Origin: Lagopus muta
Taxonomy: Eukaryota; Chordata; Aves; Galliformes; Phasianidae
DNA: 64,000 nucleotides
Direction: 5' to 3'
Assembly (NCBI RefSeq): GCF_023343835.1
Contig: NC_064437.1
Location: 50,418,972 to 50,482,971, forward strand
Positions 25,606-40,100 of the stretch are shown here, one piece after another. How positions within the stretch are numbered: the first letter of the stretch is position 1; each line of letters begins with the position of its first letter. The position numbers and the translations under genes are program-made. The notes under the pieces were generated by a model. That model did not search any database. It had not been told where the DNA came from and worked only from the letters and a program-made list of their open reading frames with translations.

Positions 25606-28600
25606 ACTTCAGAAATACCCAGTGAAGGGGGGTAATCAATTCACTTAGCATTCATTTCAGGATTTTAAGTAAAATTAATGGTGTTCTCTCAGCAGAACAA
25701 AGGCAAAGCTTTGTTTGCTGTGGCAGACTCTAAATTTGAAATTTGGTACTTTAATATTTGTGTAATTTCTTCAGGGCCCTTTGGTTTGTTACACTTAGTA
25801 GCTTAGAAGCTACTAAGATTTTCAGTACTACTTTACCTCACCTCACTTAAAAATTCTGGCTGACAACATTTCAGTTTTTCTCTCTGAAGCTCTTTCTGAA
25901 CCTTGCTGCTCATATGCCAACAAATGTTTGCTTGAGATCACTTAAGGTTGCTCGAACGCTAGTCTAACACACACACATCCCTTCTGGAAAGTTCTTTTAG
26001 CAATTCTTTGTTAATGAGTTTTTTAAAAACTTCTTCTTTCTCTTTAGCAGGGAGTTCTACCAAGGATCCTTTCTTAGACAATGAGAGAGGGTACAGAATA
26101 AAACACAGTATGGCTGGTATAGCACTCATGTTATTCTCCTGGACTATAGAAAACCCATTCTTAAATCTCTTAGCAGTTGCTAAGAGATATACATGTTCTT
26201 GTATAGGTGTGTTTCACTGTAGTAGACAAGAAGAGATTATCCCTGAATGAACAATTGCCCAGCCACACTGACCTGTTACAGGTGAGGAAGTTGTGATTAT
26301 GTTCTTTAGGAACAAAGATGGGAAGTAAAATATTGAACAGTAAAGCTTAATAAGTCTGTTTCCATCCAATGCTAACTTTTAAAAACTCTCTGTTCCCAAG
26401 GGAAAGGGAACATCATGCCATTTGTAGTTTTTTTCTCATGGTAAGTATGAGAGAAAATAAATTCTATCTCTGTATAAGAGTGGTAGAGTAGAAATGCTGT
26501 ATTCATTTTATTACCGTCATTATACACTGCATGTTTCATTTCTCCAGATAATAGCCCTACTTGCTGTTTGCATTTGAACAGGAAGAAGGTATTTAAGGAG
26601 AAACTTCTAAGCTAGTCATAGCATGCAATGTTGAGAGCAGGATAGGGTGTTGGTCAATGGAATGTCACTATCTTAAGAAAGACACCTTATCATCTGGGGT
26701 GTTACCTCCAAAATCAGGTTGTGAACACCCTGCAGGTATACTAGAAAATGAAATAGCATGCCTGTCCCTTTTTATGCAACATGTCGTAGGTATAGATAGA
26801 GAATGGAAGGTGATGATTCATTATCTGTTCATCCAGAAAAGTAGATGCTGATTCATATGCTACATCCTAAAATTTCTCAATTCTGAACATATTCTTGACT
26901 ACTGGAAAATCTGTTCAGAAAAAATAATGCTATGTACAGGAGTGTGCCTGTGCCTTCTGTTATTAATCTTGTTCTAAATCAAAAGGTCCAGATCAGCCTA
27001 AGACTCATTGATGTGTAGAGTTTTTTCTAGTCTGCCTGGTTCTGGTCTCCTCTGTCAAATGTTTTACAGGTAATACAAAACTTACAGGTAATAAAAAAAT
27101 TAGTTTTACTTTTTGTTTTTCTAAATGGCATGTAGAACTTTAAAAATACATAATATGTTACATCTTTGTCAACCGTATTCCAGACTCTTGTATGTGCCTT
27201 GTTTGTTGCTGTTATTAGTACAGTCATACACAAAAATGAAGGCAAATTAGTCCCTCTTGAAGGTAAAAGTCATTCTGTCCAAAGCAGGGAACTTTCTGAA
27301 CTCAGATTTTTTACATTTGTTCTGAAACCTGGAACTAGAGGAAGACTTACTAGCAAGAAGAAGGAAAGGAGAGTCACAGATATGCACATAAATGCCAGAG
27401 TGCTATAAAATTCTTTGAGCCACTGCTGTGTTGTACAATGTTTTAACTGTTGAGTCAGCATACTTTCAGCATGGTAAGAGTACCGAAACACATTGTGACT
27501 GCATTGCTGATACACGGCATCATACCTAAACCAGTTTTCTTCCTTTTAAAGTCGTGAGCAGATTAGTTCAGTTATGCTCCAAGACTTCATTCTTGCAGGT
27601 AATTGACTATTCATCCACCTTAAGTTTGTCTGTGGTAGGCTGGCTCAGATGGCAAGTTGACTGATGCCAAAAGCATATGTAAGGATTTAGAGTGGGTAAG
27701 AGAGGTATGGGCATATATTCTGAGAAATGCTCAGTGTGCTTTGTTTTTAATCTGAAAAATGGGGCATTTTTGAATAAGTATGTCTAGAGTTATCTATCAA
27801 TAATCTAAGGCTATTTAATTTGTAATTTAAATGTAATATGTGCCAAGAAAGATGTATGCAAAAACCTTTTTATTTAGATATGCTATCAAAATATGAAGAA
27901 AAATTTTGTGTCTTCAAAAATTGTGGTTTCACTACAGCACAATGTTTTGCAGGCACACTTGGATTATACCCAACCATCACTACTCTAGCAGAAATTCCCA
28001 GTTGGTTTTCATTAAAAAATGGAAGTCATTCTCCTTGAGCAGTGCTAATCTCAAGGATCTTAATTCAGAGGTGATGCTAGCTACTCCCCTTTGTTCACAC
28101 CAATCCCTTCAGCTTGTGCCTAAAGTAGCGTAATAGTCATGTTACAAGAGGGTGAGAGCTAAAATGGTCGTGACATTTTAAGAGGCACATTTTCAAGCTG
28201 TTCCATTCGTCCTCCTTCTGCTCTTTTTTTTTTTTGTCCCCAGTTAGGGGAGCTATGCCAGTCATATGTCTAGCTGCTGTGCGTGCCAGTACAATACCCC
28301 TCAATGGGAAAACTTACAAACAGACACCCTGCCATCCTTAGCATGTGTTCAAGGGGAGAAGGGATCAAATTCATCCGTACTTCTCACCTGTTGTTAACTG
28401 GTCGGTGAGTCTTCCTACTTTGTTCTAGGTCATGTCAAAGAGTTTTGCTGAAAACGCAGGAGTTCAGATGAACTTCTTTGCCATGAAAACAAACAACTAA
28501 AAGTAGTCATGTTCTCAGCTGCAGCTGAGCAGCAGCTAAAAAGTTATCAGCCTGTCAGCACCAAAGCAGTGCCAAACTGCAACTGTGCAATTAGACTCAG

Positions 28601-31227
28601 CATATGCTAACATGTCAGATGCAAAAACAAAGTTTGCATGTCAGTGGGTCTGCTGAGAATGAGCTCCAATTCAGGAGCTCAAATGCACAGTTGTGAACAT
28701 ATCTTTAAGAAGAAAGGACCTTGATCAAACTTAGGAGCAATTTAAAAACAAGAAGACATTATCTTCATATTGACAAATGTATGAAGTGATAAAAGATAGC
28801 AAAACACATAAAATAGGAAAAGAACATACAAATAATGCCAAGTGTAAGTCCCTGCAGGTCACTTTGGTCATTCTGAATTCAGCCTAGAGTGTCAGTACTC
28901 ATTTCAAGTTGGTCTGAATTGTGGATTTGCAGACAAAGCACAGCCTGCCCAACCTAAGCTGCAAACATAAAAGGCAGCTCCCCCATCTCTGTGTAATTTT
29001 TCCATTTAATCACTCGGCAGTTTAAAGTCTTCCAGTAGCTTATGGAAAAATAGCCAGTGAGAAAGCAGCTTAAATATCTCTGAACTGAAAAGCAAGATGT
29101 GAAAAAGAACGCCAGATAAGATACCAGAAAATTATGAAAGGTCTTTCCCTTCTGTGTGATCAAACCCAGGAAGATGTATTATTGTTTGTCTTTTTACAAA
29201 CATACTTTCTCCTGTAAGAGAAGCAACACAGATTTCGTTATCTAGTGCAAAGTGCAGATAATTGTTACATGCCTGTGAAATATTTCCCCATCCTGACAAT
29301 ACTTTTTTTTTTTTTAATTATTCATTGTTTTGTTGTTGTTGGAGGGGAGAGTAGTTAACATTTATACTAATAGTTTAGTATTTATTAATTTAATGTGTTC
29401 CAGTGTTTGGCATAAGATACAAAATAGTTGGCAGAGAGCATTAAAAGATCATTTCTTAACACTATATTTCAGGTATATGTTATCAAAACAAGTACAGTTT
29501 TGGCCTGAAACTTCAAGGTCTTTCACAGCTTGTGGACACAGACTGCACATTGTGTCTGTGCTACTTGCTCTTCACTCAGCTTTCAACAGTGAATAGAAGG
29601 CAGTATTTCCAAATGGCACAGACCACTCCAAGAGGTATTCGACTGACTGGCATCAGTAATAAAAAAAAGGAGTTGAATTTTCCAGTATTCACAGTAACCA
29701 TGTATCTTAGGTGCTTTACACAACTCTCAGTATAGGCACAGAGGTGCTATTTAAAGCTTTTACACATTGTGAGTTTGGAAGCTCTGTCTAGGGTGTATGA
29801 AGTCACCTAAGGCTTTGCATTTCTGCTGGGATCAGCTGGAGCAGAAGCACGAGTTTAAAAGAGTACACTGGCACTTAGCCTAAGAGAAAATAACTGGCAA
29901 TAAATCCTTCCTCTAAAGTACTTGGATAATTTGTAGGTTAGAGATTAAAAAAAATCAGTAACTGAGGAGTTTCAAAATGCAAAAACAATCTTGTGTGGTT
30001 TTGGTTATATTTTAAAGAAGAAATATATTTCTGAAGTAGTTCAGTAACTGAAGGATGTATCTGTCTATTTAGGCTCCTCTGTCCCCAAGTTTGAGCTTCA
30101 GTGGTGAGCACCTGGTGGGAAGGCAGGGCCAACCCTGAGGAGCTCAGGTGCATGCAGTGTACCTGAGTGACTGGAAGGAGTAGAGCTAGGATCCACCCCT
30201 TGCCAGACCTCACTTAAGGGCTGGCAATGGAGGTGACGGCATTTCATGCTGGAGTTCCCTGCTTGCCTAAGGCCTTCCAAAGATGAGCAGCTTTTATTTT
30301 TCCCTTAATTTCTGTATCTGCTGTATTTGGGCTTGTTCTCATTTCCTGTAGCCAAAGACTTCACCACCCTGCTATTAGCGTGGTGCTTTCCATCCCATTA
30401 TATCCCATTACACATATACAAATCTCTACCTTGAATAACACGATGAGCTTGGCCTGTGTGGGAGCATGGTTTGGAGTTCCTGAATTTCTGATGCTCAGAC
30501 CACCAATAACAGCATGGTTATGGCAGTCCATAACTACTCTGCAGCATATTTGCTTTCATTTAACTCTTCTTTCATTGATGAGTTAACTCTTCCATCAGTG
30601 TTAATTCTTGCACCATATCTAACCAGCCACCATAAAAAAAAAGTCTGTACTAAATGTTACCTAGATGTTTCCTAAAGCAAGCAGACATCTTTCAGATCAC
30701 TTAATCAGCTATGAAATGGGAAAGTGATATTTCTGATAAAATTCTTGGATCTTCTTCTAGTTGAAAATGCCTGAATGATAAAGCAAGCAACAAAGCATTT
30801 GTGTATTTTCCTGTGCACGCTGCTATAATTTCTACTGTGCTTTGCACCACTGAGTGCACAGCTGGCACTGGGGCTTTGCTAGATGTGTCCAACTATAGCA
30901 ACCTATAAAAATGCCTTGTTTGCCAAAAGTTAAAGATCCCTAGCAACCTATATGTTTTCCATAGGTTTTTTTTTTTTTTTCAAGGAATATTGAGGCCAAT
31001 TTTTGTCATATGCTTATCTGCTGCATAGGATTTTTTTTACAAGTTAAGAGGGCCACAGCTAGGTCTGGTGTTGTTGTACGCACTGCAGGGACTATCTGAT
31101 GCATACTGCAGTGTTTCCATGTGCAGACAGAATCAACAAAGAGAACATGAGCACTGCTGCATTGTTTGCCCAAGACAACAAAGACGGTCATCGGTTAAGA
31201 CATTTCTGATGAAAAATCCACAGCTAT

Positions 31228-31272
31228 ATTGCACTACTATATATTGCACTACTATGTATTGCACTACTATGT
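31228..31272. repeat. 15-bp unit repeated three times
   Basis: ATTGCACTACTATAT followed by two copies of ATTGCACTACTATGT. Short local expansion in AT-rich DNA. Confidence 0.9.
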
Positions 31273-31573
31273 GCTTATGGAGCATTTATTTTGTGTGTTT
31301 GCATTTCAGATGTCTGAAGGATTTTAGATCTTAATTGTGGCCACTACTTCCACAACCAGTGTAGTTTTCCAGCTGTTCACTTTCTAGTTTTGAAATTGCT
31401 TGGGTTATGAGGCAGGCATCATCTGTAACACTGCATGAGCGGAGAAATGAGGTGAAAGATGCTTTCAGCCATCACCTTGAGATCTCATCTTGAAGGCCAA
31501 ACAACCTGGCCAGGCAAGGCAAAAAAACCTAGAAGGAAAGGGAGAAGTTCACTTGTTCTCCTGGAAGGACTCC

Positions 31574-31619
31574 AGATATATTTAGTTTTATCCCTGAGAT
31601 ATATTTAGTTTTATCCCCA
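31574..31619. repeat. 23-bp tandem duplication
   Basis: Two adjacent copies of a unit starting AGATATATTTAG and ending TTTTATCCC, differing only at the last bases. Confidence 0.85.
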
Positions 31620-34395
31620 AGTTATGTTGAAATAACATCCTGTGTAACTTAACCCTAACAGCAATAGCTGACATTTAGGTAACTGTAAAATAAAAAGGGC
31701 CTATTTTGTATTTTTGTAGAAACATATTCAATCAACTCCAAAATCCAAAATAGATAACTTTGAAATATATTTCCTGAAATATATCTAAAACCAAACCTAC
31801 ATTTATGATTATAGTATACACTCAAAAGTGTTGTCATCTAAAGAGGAATTTATCAGGTGTTAGGCACTGGGTGTACTGGCCAAGTGCACAGTGGGTACAT
31901 GCCATGTGAACTAATCAGAGTCTCAGGTGAAATACAAGCACTACAATTTACTATTTTTAGGCAGCTGGGATATTTCTCTGTGTGACCATGATGTTGAGGG
32001 CAACCGTAAGGCAACATCTCAACAATCGAGGTATGTTCAGTCTAAGTAAAAAGTCATCACCAGTAAAAACATATAAAGCCTTATAGCAGTTATTTATAAC
32101 CTATGCAGAAGAAACTTCTCTGTCTCCATGAGGAATTACAGAAATAAGTGGATCACAGAAATAATCATAGAATAAACTATTTTAATAAAGCTCTCAAAAT
32201 CTTCTCTTTCTGGATGGAATTCACAGAAATCAGAAAAGGTTTTATTTGTACTTCAGTGAATGACTTCCCTTAGTTAACATTAATCAACTACAATAGAAAG
32301 CAACAATACTCAATTTGCTAATATCTCCTTTGAATGCATAATATTGGCAATAGCAAAGCTTGTGAATATATATCATCATCTCTTTCAATACTTAGAGCAA
32401 TTTGATAGTTGAATTACATGTGGTTTTTGTGTGTATCACTGATTCCCAAGACCTTTGACTTCTAAATATGTTTCTTGGCAAGTTTTTAGTAGGCAACTGA
32501 AAAGGAAGTAGTCCTTGTCCACTTGACAGTTCTGTGAACCTGAATGTAAAATGTAATCCAAATGAAAAGACAAAAACCAAGTTTAAACAGTTTGAACTTT
32601 GGTAATGTATCATCATTTGCGGCTGACAGAGGACTTTTCCAACATAACATTAATAATCTGTCAATGAAAGCAAAACAGGAAAGATTACTTTTTCTGCAGC
32701 CTATGTAGCCACAATTAAAAAAAAAAAAAATCTGCTATAGATAAGGAGTTAGTTTGTTATCATCCTTCAGTGCCCCTTTTTCTGCTTTTCATTGACTCTT
32801 TCTAGTGATATACTCTAGCATAAAATTCAGCGTATCTTTTGTATTGCATCAAGGAAACTGTTGGAAGATATTTTTCTTGCACACACTTAGCCATGTTATG
32901 CCTGCAGAAACAAAGGCCTATGTTGCAAAGTCTCAAAATGAAGCCAAATTTGTGACTTCTATTTCAATTTGCAATTCAGTTTTCTTTCAAGAAAGCTCAA
33001 GCATAGAATTAGTTTCTAACTTATTAATCACCCAGGGTTTCCTATGTTTCATTAGCTCCAGTTCTATGCTGCATTGAATGCATAACCAACTCTTGCATTG
33101 CTTTTACTTGATCTGAGAGGTTTGATTATTATTTATTCACTTTGTCCTCAATTTACTCATGTGACCAACATACTAAATGGAAGTGAGAATTAGTCCCTTA
33201 AATACAGAGTGGCTACCTACTCTGCATTCAGGTAGGAACGTGATTATGTTTAGCTGGTTATCTTCGAATACAGATGTTAAACCTGGCTTACAGGTACGTA
33301 AGAATTGTTTTAATAGGTCGGATTTTTTTCCTCCAAGAATATCCTTCTGGCCACAGTAAGTGATAACATGTTGGCAAGAATCCCAAAGGAGAAGCTTCTA
33401 GTTGTTATGTACTGGCCTAACTCCATGATAATTTAAGCTCAGGAGGACATATAAATAACTGTGTTCACTTCTCATTGTCTTCCTTTCTTAAATAGACTAT
33501 TTCTTTTTATTGTTGGTTGTTTGTTTTTTTTCAACCAATAATTTAAGATAATTGGAGTTTGAATCCTATAAGCTTTTGAACCTACTTCCTAGTTTCTGCC
33601 ACTCAGTTGGAATATGCATAACTGTATTCTTCACAGGAAGTCTAAGGATTTTAGTTTTTTCATATCTGATTTTAATACTGCTGCCAGCACTTCTTTATAC
33701 ATCTTCTACCATTTTTTCCTCTAAGATATTTATATGTATAATAGCAAATCCTTGCAATGTAGAATTTAAAAACTGAATTGAGTAAGGAAGCAATTCTATA
33801 AAGAAGCAATTCAGTTGAGTATGGCGTCTAAAACTCACCTCTTCTGGTCTGAGTTTTAGGTCATTGTACTCTACCTTTAAAATATTGATTTTCTTCTTGT
33901 TCTAGGAGGTTTAAAACACTGTTATTAAGCAAGGTTAACTGGGATATTCTGATTTTTGACCACTCCGTCTATTTTTATAAAGTCTTTATTCTCCCCTTTT
34001 CATTACTTGTCTTGCTCAGGTGGCCACATTTTGCCATTAATCTTAGATAACGTATTAATTTATATCTTCATATCACTTCACTTTGTGAAATTCACATTTC
34101 TGATGCTTTTATCTTCTGTCACTTGTTTTGTGCACCTTTAATCACATCTGACCAATGTTAAACAAAATTTCCTCTGAAATCTTTTTTTTTTTTCTGTATT
34201 TGAGACACTCAGTGAAGATTGACAGACTTTGTGTTCAGAAGAGTGACTCTTCTACAAACTTCTCGTGTTGATTTTATGTTGTCTTTTCTTTTGTGCAGTA
34301 GCAGCAGTTCAAAATGATGTCTCAAATTGCCTTCATCCATATGAACAGCTGATTCTTCAGTCCTTATCCAGTGAGGAAAGTTGTGTTTTCAGACA

Positions 34396-36440
34396 AAAAA
34401 AGATGATCACAGAGTTGTGGGGGTTGGAAGGGACCTCCGAAGATCATCAAGCTCAACTGCCCTGCAAAGCTGGCCCCCTACAGCAGGCTGCACAGGTAGG
34501 TGTCCAGGTGGATCTTGAATATCTCCAGAGAAGCAGAATCCACAACCTGCCTGGGCAGCTTGTTCCTGTGCTCCGTCACCCTCACTCTGAAGAAGTTATT
34601 TTGTATATTGATGTGGAACTTCTTATACTTCAGTCATGACTGTTTCCCCTTGTCCTGTCCCCAGAGACCGTGAGAAAAGAGGTTGGCCATGTCTCCTTGA
34701 TTCCCACACAGATATTTACGTGCATTAATAAGATCACCTCTCAATCTTTTCTCAAGGCTGAACGGACCCAGGTCACCCAGCCTCTCCTCACAGGGACTCC
34801 AGGCCCTTTATCATCTTTGAGGCCCTTTGCTGTACTCTTTCCAGGAGACCCCTGTCTTTTTTGTACTGGGGAGCCCAGACCAGGATACAGACTGGCCAGG
34901 GCAGAGTAGAGGGGGAGGATCACCTCCCTTGACCTGCTGGCACGTTCCTTTTAATGCACCCCAGAAATCCCATTGGCCTTCTAGGCCACTAGGGCACACT
35001 GCATGGCCAACCTGTTGTCCACAAGACCCCCAGGTTCTTCTCCACAGAGCTCCTCTCTAAGTTCATGCCTCAGCCTGTTCCCAGGTGCAAGACTCCACTC
35101 TTGCTTTTATTAAACCTCATTTGGTTTATTGTTGCCCAGCTCTCCAATCTGTGCAGGTCTCGCTGAATGGCAGCACAGCCTTCAGCTGTGTCAGCCACTC
35201 CTCCCAACTTTGTATCATAGGCATACTTGCTGAAGGTGGGCGCTATCCCCTCATCAAGGCTGTCGATGAAGACATTGAACAAGACTGGTCCCAGCACCAA
35301 CCCTTGGGGAACACTACTACTCGCAGGTCTCCAACCAGACTCTGCATCACCAGTCACAACCTCTGAGCTCAGCCAGTCAGCCAATTCTCAAACCATTTCA
35401 CAGTCCACTCATCTATCCCACACTTTCTCAGCTTCAAGATCAGGGGATCATGTGAGATGGTATCAAAAACGTTGTTGAAGTCAAGGTAGATGACATCCAC
35501 TGCTCTCCCCCCATCTACCTAGCTGGTGATGCCACCAGAGAAGGCTATGGGGTTTGTCAAACATGATTTTCCCTAGGTGAATCCATGCTGAAAATGAACT
35601 TCAGAAGTTCCTGATTAACTTCTCTTCCAATTGCTTGGAGATGACATCTAGAACAAGCTGTTCCATCACCTTTCAAGGGACAGAGGTGAGACTGACTGGC
35701 CTTGAGTTTCCTGAATACTCCTTTCCCTTTTTGAAACTGGATTGACACTAGCTATCCTCCAGTCTTCATGCACCTCTTCTGTTCTCCAAGACCTGACAAA
35801 GATGATAGTGATTCAACGTTCACCTCTGCCAGCTCCCTCAGCATGTGTGGATGCATCCCATCAGGGCCCATTTGTGCACACTGACCCCACCTAAGCTCTC
35901 CTGAACCACCCCCTCTTCAACCAGAGGGAAGCTCTCAATTTCCCGGACTGTCTTCCCTTCAGGCATCCTGAGGGGGAATCTTTGAAGTGAAGACCAAAGC
36001 AAAGGAGGCATTCAGCATCTCCACCTTCTCAGCATCCCCCATTACCTGGCCACCTCCCTCATTCAGCAGGGGACCCACATTATCACTAGTCTTCCTTTTA
36101 CTATTAACATACATTTAAAAACCCCTTCTTATTATCCTTACTCCTTCTCCAGCTTCAGCTCCAGGTGAGCTTTAGCCTTCCTCTTCACTTCCCTGCATGT
36201 CCTGACAGCACTCCCTATGCTTCCCTATAGGGCAAGAATTTGTGCTGCATTTCATAAGCCTTCTTTTTCCCACCTACTCCCAGATGGAGCTCATTACATT
36301 CTAGTTGGTCTCTCGCATAGAGGGGCAGCTCCTCCACCTTGCTTCCTCAGCCTGACTTTCCAAAAAAGAACATAATCCTCCACAGACAGCACTCCAGTCA
36401 CATGAGCTGTCCCACCAGGTATCTGTGCTTGCAGTGAGAA
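34396..36440 (-). mobile_element. CR1 LINE, about 2 kb, 5'-truncated
   Basis: Longest CR1 copy in the window, in minus orientation. The 3' end is near 34396-34450 (ATCACAGAGTTGTGGGGG, GGTTGGAAGGGACCTCCG). The body carries typical CR1 3' UTR and reverse-transcriptase text read on the minus strand. The frame is broken in many places, so it is inactive. The 5' limit near 36440 is approximate. Segments of this copy align with the older CR1 at 42700-43190. Confidence 0.9.
35070..35384 (-). pseudogene. CR1 reverse transcriptase remnant
   Basis: A 104-codon open stretch on the minus strand encodes part of the CR1 reverse-transcriptase palm and thumb: VPQGLVLGPVLFNVFIDSLD is followed by FSKYAYDTKLGG. 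In active elements the second stretch carries the catalytic F-A-D-D box; here it reads Y-A-Y-D, so one metal-binding aspartate is lost. The flanking frame is interrupted. This is an inactive piece of the surrounding CR1, not a host gene. Confidence 0.9.
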
Positions 36441-37023
36441 GCTATCCTGTTAATTTCCTGTGCTGCACGCAATGGTATGCAGGCACTTAAGGGAAGCAGC
36501 AGGTGTAAGTATCCCATTGTTTTGCCCTGCAACCATTTTGAAAATAAGATTTGCCCTATTTGTGCTCCATACTTAAATTAATACTACATATAGTTTGAGT
36601 ACCTATATGTAATTGTTATTTTACACTCTGTCTTGAAAATGATTCTTATTTTTCATTGTAAATTATTTGTGGAGAGGACATGGTATGCATTTATGAAGTT
36701 AATCTCCATAATTAACAAAACCTTCTTCTATTGTCTACTAAGTTTTCCTGAACTCTTCTTCACATGCTTGAGCAGAGGTTAAAAGAGTCAAGGTCAGCTG
36801 AGAATCTTCTGACAAAATATCTCTGCGCATGAAAAAGTACGTACATGTAGGATAGGAATTTCAACCAACAGAGCAAAGTCAATTTATTTTATTTTATTTT
36901 TTACACACTGTAGTAAATTAGTTTTAGCACAGGGCAAGTCTTTGCACTGATGGGAACTATGTAAACATTCAGAGAGATTCATTATCGTTTTAAGCATTTC
37001 CATCCACTCACGAATCTTGTTAC

Positions 37024-37147
37024 AGAAGAAAGAAAGAAAGAAAGAAAGGAAGGAAGGAAGGAAGGAAGGGAGGGAGGGAGGGAGGGAGGAAGGAAGGAAG
37101 GAAGGAAGGAAGGAAGGAAGGAAGGAAGGAAGGAAGGAAGGAAGAAG
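37024..37147. repeat. Purine-only tetranucleotide microsatellite
   Basis: A compound tract of GAAA, then GGAA, then GGGA, then GGAA units covering about 120 bp with the plus strand wholly purine. Such mirror-symmetric purine tracts can form triplex (H-)DNA. Length is expected to vary between individuals. Confidence 0.95.
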
Positions 37148-40100
37148 TAAAGGTACTGTTTTGTGCTGAGCTTACCTGACACTTCTGCTGTGACATGGTG
37201 CCTGTCATACTTTGAATATATTTTCCAGCTGTTTCAAATTTTTGTCTCTTTACACTTGGGAGAGGGGAAATCACACTATCAGACTTACCAGCTGTTCTTG
37301 GTGTTATCTGGACTGGTTTTAATGCCCAGGAGGGAATACTGTTCCTTCATGAATTATGAAACTCTCATACGTTCATGGTACTGTGATGAGCTTGGGTGAA
37401 ATCTGCCAGGTGGCTCTTCTGTTCTTGCCTTGGAGATGTGGTTATCTTTCAAAGAGCCCATCACTGACTAAATGTATTTAGACTTCAGTAAATAAAACCA
37501 CAGAGCCTTATTGTTGGGATCATCCTTACAAATGTTTCTTGGTCTCTCACGATCCATAAACTTATGTACTGTGAAATGTTTGCCTATGAATGATCTCAGT
37601 GCAGGTTTCCCTTTGTAACACTTTGAAGGTGGGTTCTCATTTCATCTCACACACGTGAATATCTACCTGCATACAGGAGTGTGTGAATAGCAAAGCCCTA
37701 GGGAGAATTAAATAACATTTATCCTGTACTTCCAATTGATTTACTTCTGATGTGCCCATTAATTTATTGCAAGAGATTCCTATGAGACTTTTTGAAACTA
37801 CATATGAATGTAAAGATTCCTTACAAATGTGAGACAATGTAACATTTACATTCAAACGGATGGCTGAGGATGAGGGGAAAAAAAAAAGTGGTAGCAAAGA
37901 GGGTTATATCTTGTTTTTTCCATAGAGATGTTTTCAGGCACTGAGAATGTGCCTGTGCATTTGTGCAGTCAGAAAAGAAATAAGCAATATAAGCTTTTCC
38001 AGGATAAAAAAAAAAAAAGATTTAATTGTAAATATTTGGCATTAGAACACCAATCCAGAACAAGAAGAAAGCCTAAGGCGCTCTGTAGGAGCTGGTTAGG
38101 GCAACTGCCATGAAAAGCCTTCGATAAATGGCTTTATTGTATTGCCCTCTACCGAAACTACCGAAGATTGCAGACTGATGCTTAACGCGGAGGAAAAAAA
38201 GCTCGGGCAAGAGAGCCGTGAGATGGGTACAAATACGTTGTTTCACACTGCTCAGCAGAGTCGCAGATTCAAATACTTCTGGATTTGGAATCCAAAGAGG
38301 GGCTCAGGTTTTGTTCTGTCTCACTGAAGGGATATTCATTTCTTTAGAGAAGAATCTGTGTAGGCAGGACAGAGATCTGAAGTTATAAACTTGCCAAGAA
38401 AATGGGTATTATATCCTTGAACTTACAGGAAAAGAAAAAAAGAAAGCTTTCTGAGTTACAGAGGCAGATGGGTTCAGAGCTGATGAGAGAACTGTTGCGT
38501 GAAACTGTGAGGAAAAGATCTCTCTGGGTCCTGTGCCTCAGATTATTATTATTTTATTATTATTATTATGTTTGCATGTTGAAAGAAAGTTTTGCGTGAA
38601 GCTATGAAAGTATTTAATTACTGTATAGGTGAATTAGCCAATTTTACACACTGGAATAATCCCTTAAAAGAAAACCTTCTTTCCATACAAGGAATTTGAG
38701 AAGGTGAATTACTCGTGGCAGCAAGCTGAAGATCTGACTTGTTTTGTGTAAAAGATGAAAGATCAGGCCATGACTCTTGGCTCTCTAAGATGCACTGGCT
38801 GTAGTTTCATTACACCCAGTTAATTCACGGGTTTTGTACTCTTGTTCAGCATTAGCAAGGTCACCCAAGCCTTTGAATGGAAAAGAAAAAAAAATATATC
38901 AAAATGACAGTTTTAAAGAACCAAGATGATAGAGTTCTGTGTTTGTTGGATTTCTCACAAATAAGGCAGCAGAACATCTCTAAGTAAAGAAACACGTTTA
39001 GGTGTTCCTTCTTCCAAAGGCTAATTCGCAGCCCTACAGCACTGCCCACAGTTTGTTGTGACATCCTTGCTGGACCCGAGAATTTATGAGCGTCGTTTTG
39101 CTTGTCTTGTCTCAAAGTGTTGAACTCTGCTTTTTGTGACTTTGAATGAGCAGGGTAAAAGTTAGGAGGGCTCACCTGTATTTTTAAGGAAGCCTTACTG
39201 ATATTGTTTTTACCTTAGCATTTCATAAAGCACATTTTGATTGCTGAAGTAGCTGTGGTACCACTGACAATAGAAGCATGTTAGCATGCAGCATCTCCTT
39301 ATGCGGCATGTCAAAGTTGGAGATGTGTTGTGAAAGTCCTTCAAATACCTCTGTTGTGAGGATGATGTAAAAAGGCTCATTTACAGAATTTACTCCAGTG
39401 AATTGCTCATAGAAACAGAGAGGGTTCCTGCAAAACTGCGATTTGAGGCCAAAATGCAGTACTATCCTAGGTGTGCCTCATTACATAGCTGGGGTTTCCA
39501 TAGGTGTCTTGTATTTATTGCATAAGCATCTTGTATGTATTGTATCACCTCTTGGAGTGGGGAAATGGAGGGATCTGTTCTGTCTCGGTTTCTCGAGTAA
39601 GCAATGAGACTTCGCTGGAGGTAAACTGACGTCTAAAGGAATAGCGACCTCAGCAGACCGACAGGTGACGTTACTTCAATTTTAGATCCTCTTCTTTTTG
39701 TGAAATAAAGGTAAAGGAAATTGTTTTACATTAAACGTTCCATTTCACATTGAGTGAGAATGAGGAAAAAAAAAAAGTAAGTATTTAGCAAATAAAGTCC
39801 ACATACTTGATGATACACATGAAAAGTGTCTTCCTTCTGTCTTTTTTTGACACTGTTGCCATGAGAGTGAAACTCTGAAAATCTTGTTTTCACTGAAGAA
39901 GGAATTTTCTGCTGAGGACTGACAAAGCAATAGAACAGTATTAATAGAATACCGTACAGTATTACTGTAATTACTTTACAGTAATAATAGAACAGTACTC
40001 AGCCCATTTAATAAAATACAACACTTTGTTTTTGTGATTACTCTTTATTGTGAAAAATGATCACAATGATACGTAGTGCAGTTCACCTCTCTTCTGCTTT

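Larger units (their letters stand above)
25606..34395. other. Gene-free stretch between CR1 fragments
   Basis: AT-rich DNA with short random frames only. It includes T tracts (28227-28236, 29304-29316, 30966-30980), two small tandem repeats listed separately (31228-31272, 31574-31619) and no recognisable gene or RNA. Confidence 0.55.

Noticed and set aside
34265..34639. 124-codon plus-strand frame
   Set aside because: Most of it is the antisense of a CR1 3' end, not a gene.
37020..37274. Minus-strand frames rich in Ser-Phe-Leu-Pro repeats
   Set aside because: Translation of the purine microsatellite.
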